DNA of 64,000 nt from assembly GCA_964423665.1 (NCBI GenBank), contig CAYRFX010000002.1:4938-68937 (forward strand), given 5' to 3'. This document shows, in pieces, positions 1 to 8,604 of the stretch; the first letter of the stretch is position 1; each line of letters begins with the position of its first letter. The notes under the pieces were generated by a model. The model was not told the origin of the DNA. It did no database searches and saw only the letters and a program-made list of their open reading frames with translations. The stretch comes from HGM04593 sp964423665 (GTDB lineage: Bacteria; Bacteroidota; Bacteroidia; Bacteroidales; Bacteroidaceae). The position numbers were made by a program, and so were the translations under genes.

Positions 1-309
1 CTGAACCACCTCCATGGGTTCCAACTGCTCCAAACGAGCCTTCTTCGATATTTTATCTTCGCCATCATCGGCATCGTGCTCCAAATGCCCCACATCGGTG
101 ATATTGCGCACATAGCGCACCTTGTAACCAAGATTCTGCAAATAGCGGAAAAGCACATCGAAAGTGATGGCAGGGCGTGCGTGCCCCAAATGTGCGGGAC
201 CATAAACCGTGGGACCACACACATAGAGCCCCACGTTGGGAGCGTGCAAAGGCTCAAACAACTCTTTCTTGCGAGAGAGTGTGTTGTATATCATAAGTTT
301 GTTTTCCAT
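1..309 (-). CDS. cysS: Cysteinyl-tRNA synthetase, N-terminal part (cut by window edge)
   Basis: Class I aminoacyl-tRNA synthetase that charges tRNA-Cys in the cytoplasm. Only the first 103 codons are in the window; the gene runs off the left edge. The start ATG is at 309. Visible hallmarks are the zinc-ligand region GLYVCGPTVY (Cys31), the HIGH-type ATP motif HLGH at residues 40-43 and the NITDVG motif at 69-74, all in the order and spacing usual for CysS. A TATCTTCG -7-like box lies at 355-362, but no convincing -33 box is seen. The identification is firm; the rest of the protein cannot be judged. Confidence 0.95.
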   Translation of the reverse strand, partial: MENKLMIYNTLSRKKELFEPLHAPNVGLYVCGPTVYGPAHLGHARPAITFDVLFRYLQNLGYKVRYVRNITDVGHLEHDADDGEDKISKKARLEQLEPMEVVQ

Positions 310-503
310 ATAAGAAAAGATTTTATCGTTTATTATCTTCTAATTTCTAAACCGCGAAGATAGTGATAAAAAATATAATTATATAGAAAGAGGCTGTTTA
401 ATTTTTGCTGCAACAAAGCGTTTCTTTTTGATAATTTCTTTTGATGAGAGTTTATCGTTAAAGTAATGCAGAATAGGTCAAGAATAATTTATAGCCACAT
501 AAA
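310..503. other. AT-rich intergenic stretch between cysS and the lipoprotein terminator
   Basis: No open frame with coding character was found here. It carries the upstream region of cysS, including a -7-like box at 355-362, and otherwise low-complexity AT-rich sequence. Confidence 0.5.
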
Positions 504-547
504 AATAGCAGTCCAAGGTGTTGTAATAACATTTTTGGACTGCTATT
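504..547 (-). terminator. Rho-independent terminator of the propeller lipoprotein gene
   Basis: A 13-bp inverted repeat (AATAGCAGTCCAA / TTGGACTGCTATT, 504-516 and 535-547) is followed on the minus strand by a run of five T. It sits about 70 bases beyond the stop codon at 614. Confidence 0.8.
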
Positions 548-613
548 GCAAGAAAGCATGATGAGCGGTTAAAACCTGTATATCCTTAAAGTGAAACCAC
601 AAACTCTTGTTTC

Positions 614-1567
614 TTATTCCTCGACTTTAAACCTCCATATTTGATAATTACCCTTTTTATTTCCTCTATCGGATGTAAAATATATATATCCGTCTGTTGT
701 CCAATGAGGATGCATATCAACAGATTTATTCTTTGTCATTTGAATCACATTGTCGCCATCTACATTTATTACATATATATCAGCATCTTTTTTATTTTTG
801 TTTGTTGCTTGAAATGCAATTTGTTTACCATCAGGGCTCCAACATGGTTTAGAAGCAAACCCGCTTTTGGCATCTGTCAATTGCGCTTGATTACCTCCAT
901 CAATATCCATAGTCCATATGCTACAACTTTTAGCATTAGATGCATATTTTACATACGCAATCTTAGAACCGTCGGGCGAGAAAGCAGGTTGATAACCATT
1001 ACCCAGCAAGGTAGTCTCGCCGGTTTCCAAATTCTTTATCCATATTTCGCTTTTTTCAATAATTACAGTATTGGCTCCCAAGCCCAATATATTAGCAAAT
1101 AACGCAGACGAAGCATACGAATACGATTGCTTGTCATAAGCGACATATTTACCATCTCTGGAAATTGAAGGATTGCCTTCAAATCCGTTTTGTGTATCAG
1201 TTATTTGCCTTAAAGCTTTACCCTTTGTTCCAGACATCATATAAACATCAGATGTAAGATTACCTTCATTTTGGCATCTAAATACGATCTTGTCTATTAC
1301 GGCACTATATGTAGGTGAATAATTCACATTATTTCCATTTGTTTTTTGAGTTACCGAATTAGAAAACGCGTTATCTTTCTTGTAGATATTATAAAAGTAC
1401 TTGTTTTCTCGCGCAGCGTAAAATAAGTTCTTCCCATCATCTCCACCTGAAGGAGTGATACAAGGCTCTTCATTGTCTGTTACTTGAGTTAATGCAGATA
1501 GATTCTCGCCATCAATAGAAATTGCAAACTTTGTAGCGCAACTTGAAAGACCAACAGAGGCAATCAA
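614..1567 (-). CDS. TolB-like PD40 beta-propeller lipoprotein with a disrupted start
   Basis: A periplasm-facing beta-propeller made of WD40-like (PD40) blades. Blade cores are visible as SISRDGKYVAY, AFSPDGSKIAYV, CWSPDGKQIAF and HWTTDGYIYFTS, the pattern of TolB and related proteins. A lipobox VGLSSC lies only a few residues after the first in-frame start, a TTG at 1567. Just upstream an ATG at 1590 begins a typical lipoprotein n-region but is one base out of frame. Adding one base between 1568 and 1585 would give MRKILFITLIASVGLSSC or a close variant, a complete signal peptide. So the gene is either inactivated or weakly expressed, or the base is a sequence error. It is preceded by a structured leader of about 300 bases. 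The ligand or partner is unknown. Confidence 0.75.
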   Translation of the reverse strand: MIASVGLSSCATKFAISIDGENLSALTQVTDNEEPCITPSGGDDGKNLFYAARENKYFYNIYKKDNAFSNSVTQKTNGNNVNYSPTYSAVIDKIVFRCQNEGNLTSDVYMMSGTKGKALRQITDTQNGFEGNPSISRDGKYVAYDKQSYSYASSALFANILGLGANTVIIEKSEIWIKNLETGETTLLGNGYQPAFSPDGSKIAYVKYASNAKSCSIWTMDIDGGNQAQLTDAKSGFASKPCWSPDGKQIAFQATNKNKKDADIYVINVDGDNVIQMTKNKSVDMHPHWTTDGYIYFTSDRGNKKGNYQIWRFKVEE

Positions 1568-1633
1568 AGTAATAAATAATATTTTCTCATAGTTTTAGAG
1601 TTGTGCCATCACAATTCCCAGATGAAAGCGGAT

Positions 1634-1888
1634 AAAAAAAATAGGTGTGGGAACTATATTTGCTTTATCCTATAGGTAGGCTTCTCGCATTGCCTTAGAC
1701 ACGGGATAAAACAATAGCCCACACCAAAGGATATGTAAGAAGCCAACAATGGCTGTACAAACCAATGATGCGGTGCTATTGTCTATTACCTTCGTGTCTT
1801 GGAAAATTTTGCGAGAATTTACCTATGAAGATAATTTCAATAACACCTTTTAATAAAACATTCTGTTCCTATGGAGAACACCATTGAA
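1634..1888 (-). ncRNA. Structured leader RNA, copy 1 (unknown family)
   Basis: Predicted transcript leader between a -7 box at 1895-1902 and the lipoprotein gene. Visible parts in RNA order: a 5' hairpin closed by TTTCAAT/ATTGAAA (1882-1888 with 1835-1841); an upstream segment (1793-1826); a small hairpin (1741-1754); and a terminal hairpin closed by GGTGTGGG/CCCACACC (1644-1651 with 1718-1725) with inner stem TTTATCC/GGATAAA, followed by eight U (1634-1641). The terminal loop has three segments complementary to the upstream segment: 1672-1678 with 1820-1826, 1682-1689 with 1810-1817, and 1697-1703 with 1793-1799. The copy at 32116-32449 has the same layout with different paired bases. It could be an attenuator or an independent small RNA. 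No known family was recognised. Confidence 0.6.
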
Positions 1889-1894
1889 ACAGTA

Positions 1895-1926
1895 CAAAGG
1901 TAGATAGAAGGATTAAATTAAACAAG
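1895..1926 (-). promoter_or_regulatory. Probable Bacteroidota promoter for the lipoprotein leader
   Basis: On the minus strand TACCTTTG (1895-1902) matches the -7 consensus TAnnTTTG. CTTG lies 20 bases upstream (1923-1926), one mismatch from the -33 TTTG. Confidence 0.5.
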
Positions 1927-2070
1927 AAATACCTTGCAAAAGTTGAAAAGTTGAAAGAACATAAAAGATTATTGAGCAGCACTCCTATACTTGCAGTTTG
2001 TTTCCTTTTAAGAGACAAACCGCAAGCGGAGCAGCCTGTTATATTTTTCTGCGAAACAGAAGAGGAACAT

Positions 2071-2574
2071 TCATCTGTAATCCTTCAGCAACCGTTGCAG
2101 ATGCTGACGGGTAAAAAAGATGCGGCTCTTAACCGTGCCCAGTGGCAAGGAGAGCCTTTCGGCTATTTCGCGATACTTAAAGCCGGAGAGATGCATGAGA
2201 AAAGGAATGCGATATTCGCGGGAGAGGCTGTTCACCACGCGATAAATCTCTTTGCTATCGTAATTGTTTTCTGTTATATAATTGTCAAACTCCTGTGAGC
2301 TGTTCACATGAAAGAGATTTTCGGTGTGATCGACGAATGTTTGGTCGCGCACCACTTTACGGTAGTTGTTTATAAAGATGTTACGCATTATGGTATATAC
2401 CCAGCCTTTGAAATTGGTATCGGGAGTATATTTGTCCATATTGTCAAGCGCCTTTAACGATGTTTCTTGCAACAAATCGTTAGCATCTTCCTTGTCTGCC
2501 GTTAGTTTATATGCAAAGCGTTGCAACTCAGATTGCACCTCGAGCAACTCCTTCCTGAATTTTGCAGCATCCAC
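2071..2574 (-). CDS. ECF-family RNA polymerase sigma factor
   Basis: Alternative sigma factor of the extracytoplasmic-function type, 167 residues, with only the two domains expected. Sigma region 2 covers about residues 10-75 (QETSLKALDN, then FKGWVYTIMRNIFINNYRK for -10 recognition). Region 4 covers about 110-165, with a helix-turn-helix (FKYREIAERLSLPLGTVKSR). No anti-sigma factor or membrane sensor gene is adjacent, so its signal is unknown. It is transcribed alone, away from ispG. In Porphyromonas an ECF factor (SigP) works with PorX, and a porX gene is present at 56449, but nothing here shows that this gene is that factor. The region between its stop and 1926 holds no recognisable gene. 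Confidence 0.9.
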   Translation of the reverse strand: MDAAKFRKELLEVQSELQRFAYKLTADKEDANDLLQETSLKALDNMDKYTPDTNFKGWVYTIMRNIFINNYRKVVRDQTFVDHTENLFHVNSSQEFDNYITENNYDSKEIYRVVNSLSREYRIPFLMHLSGFKYREIAERLSLPLGTVKSRIFFTRQHLQRLLKDYR

Positions 2575-2688
2575 TATTATCTATTTTTGTTAAGTAATAA
2601 ACATATAACAACACCCATTATATTTTTGTTTAGCAACAAAAAGGTTTTTGCAGTTTTTGCCATTTCCTGCACCTCAACTACATGCAAG

Positions 2689-2740
2689 CATAAATTAAAG
2701 AGCAACGGTGCGTTGCCGCACCGTTGCTCTTTAATTTATG
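2689..2740. terminator. Long inverted-repeat terminator after ispG
   Basis: A near-perfect 52-base palindrome with arms of 24 bases around a TTGC loop. The GC-rich core AGAGCAACGGTGCG pairs with its complement and the outer part is A/T. It lies just after the ispG stop (2749) on the minus strand and would work in either direction. Confidence 0.85.
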
Positions 2741-2748
2741 TAAAAAAG

Positions 2749-4488
2749 TTATTTCTTTTCCCTATCGCTGTCTATCAGTTGCAAAAGGCGTTCTATAGCC
2801 TCTTCTTCGGGAATGTTTTTTTCCACGCACTCCTTTTGGCGATAAAGGCTCACTTTGCCACGCGCAGCACCCACATAACCATAATCGGCATCTGCCATTT
2901 CTCCGGGGCCGTTCACAATGCAGCCCATTACTCCTATTTTAAGTCCCTTGAGATGAGCGGTGGCAGCCTTTATTCGGGCAAGGGTTCCTTGCAGGTCATA
3001 CATTGTGCGTCCACAACCGGGGCAGGCGATATATTCGGTCTTGCTAATGCGGGAACGTGTTGCCTGCAAAATACCAAAGGCGATGGAATTGATATCTGCC
3101 GCAGGGATTGAGGGATTCTCTATCCACACACCATCTACGAGACCATCAATGAGAAGAACGCCAAGGTCGGCTGCCGCTTTTATGCGGAGGCTCTCAACGG
3201 CATTTTCGTTATAGCAGCGATGTACAATGACGGGCGCGGCAATGCCATTTGATGCAAGCTTATGAATAACAGCGCGCAACTCACCCACAGGATTCACATG
3301 CGTGCTGCTTGCAACTATTATTATATCTTTGAGTTCCTTCAGCTTGGTTATATTTTGCGGTGTGAGGCAACGGATACAAAGTGATATTACCGAACCATCA
3401 ACAGCCTCATCGACACTCACTGTGTGCAACTGCGAACCTATAAAGTCGGGGGCAATATCGGGAGAATCTACCGCTTCGCCCACTACCACCGGCACCTGCG
3501 AGCCACCCACACAACCTACAACTGCCGTCGGGCGGCGCACCGGTTCCAGGTAACAGAAACCATCATAAACTTCACCCTCAATGGGGCGATGGGCTGCACG
3601 CTTTGCAATATATTCCACCAGCTCTTTTGCCACAGGAATCTCATTCTCGGGAGCCTCGGCAAGGGATACTCGCACGGTGTCGCCTATTCCATCGGCAAGC
3701 AACGCGCCTATTCCCACCGCGCTCTTGATGCGACCATCTTCAGCATCGCCTGCCTCTGTTACGCCCAGGTGCAAGGGGAAAGAGACACCCTCGCTCTTCA
3801 TTGCGGCAACCAGACGGCGCACGGTGGTAACCATCATTGCTGTGTTGCTTGTTTTTATGGAGACAACTACGTTATTGAAATTCTCATCACGACAGATGCG
3901 AAGGAATTCCATACACGACTCCACCACACCCGAGGGAGTATCACCGTATCGGCTCATAATACGGTCGGACAATGAGCCGTGGTTCACACCCACGCGAATA
4001 GCTTTGCCCTGCTCCTTGCACAAATTGAGGAACGACACGAAACGCTCACGCAAGCGTTTGAGTTCCTCGGCATACTCGGCGTCGGTGTAATCAATATGTT
4101 TGAACACACGCGCGGCATCGACATAATTACCCGGATTCACACGCACCTTATCGGCATAACGCGCAGCAGTGTCGGCAACGGCAGCATTAAAGTGAACATC
4201 GGCAACAAGAGGTACATTGCAGCCACGGGCGCGCAATATCTCCTTGATGTTACCCAGATTAACGGCTTCGCGGTTACCTTGCGTGGTGAGGCGTACAAGC
4301 TCACCACCCTTTGCAACAATGCGCATCACCTGCTCGGCACTGCTTTCGGTGTCCATGGTAGATGTGTTTGTCATTGATTGCACGCGCACCGGGTTATTGC
4401 AACCTATTGCCACACCGCCCACATTCACCTCCACTGTGGAGCGACGATGGTAGTTAAATAAATCGGGATTAGTTTGTTTTGTACTCAT
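2749..4488 (-). CDS. ispG: 4-hydroxy-3-methylbut-2-enyl diphosphate synthase, long form
   Basis: Penultimate enzyme of the MEP isoprenoid pathway; an iron-sulfur enzyme that converts MEcPP to HMBPP. At 579 residues it is the three-domain form found in Bacteroidota, Chlamydia and plants, compared with about 370 in E. coli. The N-terminal TIM barrel begins near VQSMTNTSTMDTES. The central insertion spans roughly residues 280-440. The C-terminal cluster-binding domain shows Cys489, Cys492 (CPGCGRTMYDLQGT) and Cys523 (GCIVNGPGEM). It overlaps the 3' end of purE by 20 bases, so the two are probably cotranscribed. dxs, the first enzyme of the same pathway, is at 15094. Confidence 0.97.
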   Translation of the reverse strand: MSTKQTNPDLFNYHRRSTVEVNVGGVAIGCNNPVRVQSMTNTSTMDTESSAEQVMRIVAKGGELVRLTTQGNREAVNLGNIKEILRARGCNVPLVADVHFNAAVADTAARYADKVRVNPGNYVDAARVFKHIDYTDAEYAEELKRLRERFVSFLNLCKEQGKAIRVGVNHGSLSDRIMSRYGDTPSGVVESCMEFLRICRDENFNNVVVSIKTSNTAMMVTTVRRLVAAMKSEGVSFPLHLGVTEAGDAEDGRIKSAVGIGALLADGIGDTVRVSLAEAPENEIPVAKELVEYIAKRAAHRPIEGEVYDGFCYLEPVRRPTAVVGCVGGSQVPVVVGEAVDSPDIAPDFIGSQLHTVSVDEAVDGSVISLCIRCLTPQNITKLKELKDIIIVASSTHVNPVGELRAVIHKLASNGIAAPVIVHRCYNENAVESLRIKAAADLGVLLIDGLVDGVWIENPSIPAADINSIAFGILQATRSRISKTEYIACPGCGRTMYDLQGTLARIKAATAHLKGLKIGVMGCIVNGPGEMADADYGYVGAARGKVSLYRQKECVEKNIPEEEAIERLLQLIDSDREKK

Positions 4489-4975
4489 ATTCCAGTCCTT
4501 TAAGCTCTTCGTTGGCTTTTTCTATTTTCTTCTTAAGATTCTCCTTGTATGCAGCAAGGCGCACGGCAAGCTCGGCATCGGCAAGCGAGAGCATCTCCAC
4601 GGCAAGAATCGCCGCATTTAGTGATGCGTTTACACCCACTGTGGCTACCGGAATACCGGGAGGCATTTGCACAATAGCGAGCAAAGCGTCCATTCCATCG
4701 AGAGTGCTGTTGATGGGCACACCTATAACGGGCAGCGTGGTGCTTGCCGCAATTACTCCCGGCAAATGAGCCGCCATGCCTGCAGCTGCAATAATAATCT
4801 TCACGCCACGCTCCTTAGCGCCCTTTGAGAACGCCTCCACAGCCTCGGGAGTGCGATGAGCCGAGAGAGCATTAACCTCAAACGGCACCTGCATCTCGTT
4901 AAGAAAATCTGTCGCTTTTTTCATCACGGGAAGGTCTGATGTGCTTCCCATTATAACGCTTACAATAGCTTTCAT
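4469..4975 (-). CDS. purE: N5-carboxyaminoimidazole ribonucleotide mutase
   Basis: Purine biosynthesis enzyme that moves the carboxyl group of N5-CAIR to give CAIR. It has the class I PurE length (168 residues) and motifs: GSTSDLPVM near the N-terminus (residues 10-18), SAHRTPE with catalytic His40, and a glycine-rich AAAGMAAHLPGVIAA segment. The 3' end overlaps ispG. The upstream gene, fructose bisphosphatase, ends 26 bases away, suggesting a run of cotranscribed minus-strand housekeeping genes. Confidence 0.96.
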   Translation of the reverse strand: MKAIVSVIMGSTSDLPVMKKATDFLNEMQVPFEVNALSAHRTPEAVEAFSKGAKERGVKIIIAAAGMAAHLPGVIAASTTLPVIGVPINSTLDGMDALLAIVQMPPGIPVATVGVNASLNAAILAVEMLSLADAELAVRLAAYKENLKKKIEKANEELKGLEYEYKTN

Positions 4976-5001
4976 ATATAAATCCTGTTTTTATCTGTTT
5001 T

Positions 5002-6993
5002 CTATGGTCTCTCCTTTATTATACCCTTGCGATAAGCCGTGAGGAGTTTTTCGAGGTCGCTTATCTTCAACATTATTCCACGACCTATATCTGTATCTGC
5101 CACATTCTCGCGACGTCCCATCATCTCCACAATCTGAGTGGTACTCTTAATATCGGTACCATTGATTACAGCCTCCTCAGTAGATTTGAAAGGCTCGTGC
5201 TGAACAAGTTGGAAACCACGGCTGTGATACACAAGCGTGTAACCGGCAATACCCGTGCGGTTGTGATATACACGAGAGAAACCGCCGTCAATCACCATCA
5301 TGCGCCCATCGGCTTTAATAGGTGTCTCACCCTTGAACACACGCACGGGAACGTGCCCGTTTATAATGTGGCGATGGCTGCCCTGAACACCGAACTCATC
5401 AAGGATATAGTCGCACACCTCGGCTCTGTCGCGCAATATGTAGTACCAGCCTTTAGGTTCCTTCTGCACCTCTTTATCTGTGAGCAGATAACGCTCAAAT
5501 GTTGCCATTTTGGATTTTCCAAAAAGTGGCGAATGGGGACCGCACCAAAGATACCAGAAGAAATCTCTTGCAGCCTCGCGTTCTTGTGCATCGACATCAT
5601 TATCGAAAGCCGAGCGGGCAATGCGCTCCACCCTCTTCATAAGATCCTTGCCCTTTACAACAACGCCGTTGATAGAGACCTCGCGCATTGTGCCGTCCTC
5701 GTTCAAAGGCACAGAGGCGTGGAACATGAGATTGGAGTTATATATCACATACATTCCGCCACGCATAAGCAAGCAATTTACATGGTTCTGCAAACGCTCG
5801 CTGCGGGTGAACGAATATCGCAAGCGCTCCATCAAATCCGCCTCCTCGGGCGTGAGGGCATAGGGGTTTGCGGGGTCAAGTGTGGGCCACTGAGTATCAA
5901 GCATGGAATATTCCTTGCCATCAATGGTTATAGTGCCGCGCTCTTTGTTAATGTGCTCCATGAGACAACGATCCTGCATCTCCCAATGGGGATACTTTTG
6001 CGCTATAGCACCCGACAACTTAAACTCTATTACAGAGACAGCCTTGTGCATTTGCGCTATGAGACGAATATCCTTCTCGGTGTGGTTGGTACGCTCCTCA
6101 TCAACACGCGGGATATATATTTCGCAGGGGTCATCGGCATATTGCTCCATGGCAAAGGTTGCCAGCGGCACCATATTGATGGCATAGCCGTCTTCGAGAG
6201 TGCGGGTGTTGGCATCGCGCAAAGAGAGGCGCAACACGCTGGCGATGCAGCATAGATTACCTGCCGCCGCTCCCATCCACAGTACATCGTGGTTACCCCA
6301 TGTAATATCGAGATGGTGATAATTGCACAAGGTATCCATTATGAGATGCGCTCCCGGACCACGGTCAAAGATGTCGCCCAAAATGTGCAAGCGGTCTATT
6401 GCAAGACGCTGAATGAGCGAGCAGAGGGCTATGATAAAGTGGTCGGCACGCCCTGTGCAGATTATAGTATTTACAATAGCCGAGAAGTATGCCTGTTTGT
6501 TGCGGTCGTCATTCGCTTCGTGCAAGAGTTCCTCAATTATGTAGGCATACTCTTCGGGGAGGCTTTTCCTCACCTTGGAACGAGTATATTTCGATGAAAT
6601 ATTGCGGCATACGGTAATAAGACGGTTAAGCATCACGGTGTAATACTCGTCCATATTCTCCACCTCCTGCTTTACAAGTTTCAGTTTCTTTTCGGGGTAA
6701 TATATGAGAGTGCACAATTCTTTCTTGTCCCTGTCGGAAAGCGCACTGCCAAAGAGATCGTTTACCTTGCGCTTGATATTACCCGAAGCGTTACGAAGAA
6801 CATGTTCAAACGCCTCATTCTCGCCATGCAAGTCGGCAAGGAAGTGCTCGGTGGGCTTGGGCAACTGCAATATCGCCTCCAAATTTATTATTTCGGTGGT
6901 TACGCTTGATACTGTGGGAAAATCGCGCGCCAGCAATCGCAGATAGCGCAAATCCTCTTTTACATCTTCAATAGAAATCTGTTTCTTTGCCAT
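5002..6993 (-). CDS. fbp: Fructose-1,6-bisphosphatase, class III
   Basis: Gluconeogenic phosphatase that hydrolyses fructose-1,6-bisphosphate, of the Firmicutes/Bacteroidota class III. It is a metallophosphoesterase fold of about 660 residues. Metal-binding signatures are FLADLHGENEAF (Asp54, His56), GDIFDRGPGAH and WGNHDVLWMG. The frame is open back to a GTG at 7020, but the ATG at 6993 (MAKKQISIED) fits family N-termini better and gives 663 residues. It is followed at close range by purE. Confidence 0.95.
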   Translation of the reverse strand: MAKKQISIEDVKEDLRYLRLLARDFPTVSSVTTEIINLEAILQLPKPTEHFLADLHGENEAFEHVLRNASGNIKRKVNDLFGSALSDRDKKELCTLIYYPEKKLKLVKQEVENMDEYYTVMLNRLITVCRNISSKYTRSKVRKSLPEEYAYIIEELLHEANDDRNKQAYFSAIVNTIICTGRADHFIIALCSLIQRLAIDRLHILGDIFDRGPGAHLIMDTLCNYHHLDITWGNHDVLWMGAAAGNLCCIASVLRLSLRDANTRTLEDGYAINMVPLATFAMEQYADDPCEIYIPRVDEERTNHTEKDIRLIAQMHKAVSVIEFKLSGAIAQKYPHWEMQDRCLMEHINKERGTITIDGKEYSMLDTQWPTLDPANPYALTPEEADLMERLRYSFTRSERLQNHVNCLLMRGGMYVIYNSNLMFHASVPLNEDGTMREVSINGVVVKGKDLMKRVERIARSAFDNDVDAQEREAARDFFWYLWCGPHSPLFGKSKMATFERYLLTDKEVQKEPKGWYYILRDRAEVCDYILDEFGVQGSHRHIINGHVPVRVFKGETPIKADGRMMVIDGGFSRVYHNRTGIAGYTLVYHSRGFQLVQHEPFKSTEEAVINGTDIKSTTQIVEMMGRRENVADTDIGRGIMLKISDLEKLLTAYRKGIIKERP

Positions 6994-7174
6994 ACATTTC
7001 TCTTTTTCAAGCCCCTTCACCGGGTGGCGTGCCCTGTGAAAGAACCTTATAACTCTATTATTGCAAATTTACAGTTAATTTCTGAAAGAGCAAAAGATAT
7101 AACGGGAAATTGGCAGAGCTTGCCATAATGTATGAGACAGATGAGGAAAAAGCACAACTGACACTCTGCGCATA

Positions 7175-8602
7175 TTATTCCTTGCGCAAACGCGCAACGG
7201 GTATATGCAACTGTTCGCGATATTTAGCTACGGTGCGACGTGCCAACGAGAAGCCTTGTGCACACAACTGCTCCATTAGCTCGGTATCGGTGAGAGGTGC
7301 CTGCTTATCCTCGTTGTCTATGAGTTCCTGCATTGTGCGCAAGAGTTCGTGCACAGAACGTTCACCACCATCTGCCGTCGCAACGCCATCGCTGAAAAAA
7401 TATTTGAGCGGATATACTCCCCAGGGCAACTGAGCATATTTGCTGTTGCTCACACGGGAGATTGTGGAAATATCATACCCGGCACGCTTTGCGACATCAT
7501 CGAGAATCATGGGGGTGAGCAGAGCCTCGTCACCACCGCCCACAAAGAAAGGCTTTTGCGCATCTACAATAGCACACATTGTGCGCATGAGTGTCTCCTC
7601 ACGCTGTTTGATTGCACTGATAAAACCCTTTGCCGCATCTATCTTTTGTTTAAGGAACAAGGCTGCTGCCCTATGCTCGGGGTTGGAGCTGTTGCTCTGT
7701 TCAAGCAACATCTGTTCATATTCGGCACTCACACGAAGAGTGGGCATATAATAATTGTTCAATGAAACCGAGACCTCATCTCCTATGATTTCTATATTAA
7801 AATCGGGGATTATCTGTTGGTGGCTGATACCAATACTCTCGGCAAGAGCGGCACCCGGGCGAGGATTGAGACGCACAATATCGGCTATTGCATCGCGGCA
7901 CTCCTGCTCGCCAACAGAGAGCTTTGCAGGCAACATATCCCAACGTTTCTTTGCAAAATCATCGTAGCAATCGGTGAGAATGCGTTTGTGCAAGGAGAGG
8001 TCGCGACGCGCACTCTCACGCTCTATCTGCAACAGAAGGCACTCCTGCAAGGAACGTGCAGCAACACCTGCAGGCTCAAAGGAGTGCAACATCTTAAGCA
8101 CCTCTTCAATCTCCTGCAACGACGGAGCTACCGAGGAGTAGAGAAGCAGTTCATCTTCAATCTCGGAGAGAGGTTTATGAAGAAGCCCATCATCATCAAG
8201 CGAGCCGATGAGATATTCTCCGATGGCACGCTGGCGGGGTGTGAGCGACAACTCCCCGAGCTGTTCCAGCAATGCTTCGCCAAAGGACTGGGCATCGCTC
8301 ACGGGAATATCAATCTCATTATCGCCCGAGTGATAATCCCAGCCGTTATAGTCGGGAATATCATCGGCTGTACGATAATCATCGGCAGAATTAATTTCAT
8401 CGGCAGGAAGGGATTCGGCTGCAATATGTTCTGGCTCCGATGCCTCCAATGCAGGGTTATCAATCACCTCACCGCGCACACGATCCTCAACCTCAATGGC
8501 TGTGAGTTCCAAGAGACGCGCCAGCAGCACCTGCTGTGGCGAGAGAGATAAATTTTGCGTCTGTTGCTGTTGTTGCGCTTGCGAAAAGGTACTTTTCTTC
8601 AT
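7175..8602 (-). CDS. rpoN: RNA polymerase sigma-54 factor
   Basis: Sigma-54, which needs an AAA+ enhancer-binding protein to open promoters. It has the N-terminal glutamine-rich activator-interacting region (QNLSLSPQQVLLARLLELTA), an acidic linker around residues 55-105, the core-binding domain, and the C-terminal RpoN box ARRTVAKYRE at about residue 454. The ATG at 8602 is chosen over the TTG at 8608. The ATG lies two bases after the stop of the preceding kinase gene, so translation is probably coupled. No enhancer-binding protein is encoded in the window. Length is 475 residues, normal for the family. Confidence 0.96.
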   Translation of the reverse strand: MKKSTFSQAQQQQQTQNLSLSPQQVLLARLLELTAIEVEDRVRGEVIDNPALEASEPEHIAAESLPADEINSADDYRTADDIPDYNGWDYHSGDNEIDIPVSDAQSFGEALLEQLGELSLTPRQRAIGEYLIGSLDDDGLLHKPLSEIEDELLLYSSVAPSLQEIEEVLKMLHSFEPAGVAARSLQECLLLQIERESARRDLSLHKRILTDCYDDFAKKRWDMLPAKLSVGEQECRDAIADIVRLNPRPGAALAESIGISHQQIIPDFNIEIIGDEVSVSLNNYYMPTLRVSAEYEQMLLEQSNSSNPEHRAAALFLKQKIDAAKGFISAIKQREETLMRTMCAIVDAQKPFFVGGGDEALLTPMILDDVAKRAGYDISTISRVSNSKYAQLPWGVYPLKYFFSDGVATADGGERSVHELLRTMQELIDNEDKQAPLTDTELMEQLCAQGFSLARRTVAKYREQLHIPVARLRKE

Positions 8603-8604
8603 AT

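Noticed and set aside
641..1102. 153-codon plus-strand frame inside the lipoprotein gene
   Set aside because: It is antisense to clear PD40 blades and its translation has no domain character.
1672..1826. Inverted segments as recombinase sites for an invertible promoter
   Set aside because: The arms are broken by mismatched internal stretches, the two loci share no core site, and no invertase gene is near. Conserved pairing with changed bases fits RNA structure better.
5197..6255. 352-codon plus-strand frame opposite the fructose bisphosphatase gene
   Set aside because: A shadow of the real gene; the minus strand carries all metallophosphoesterase motifs.
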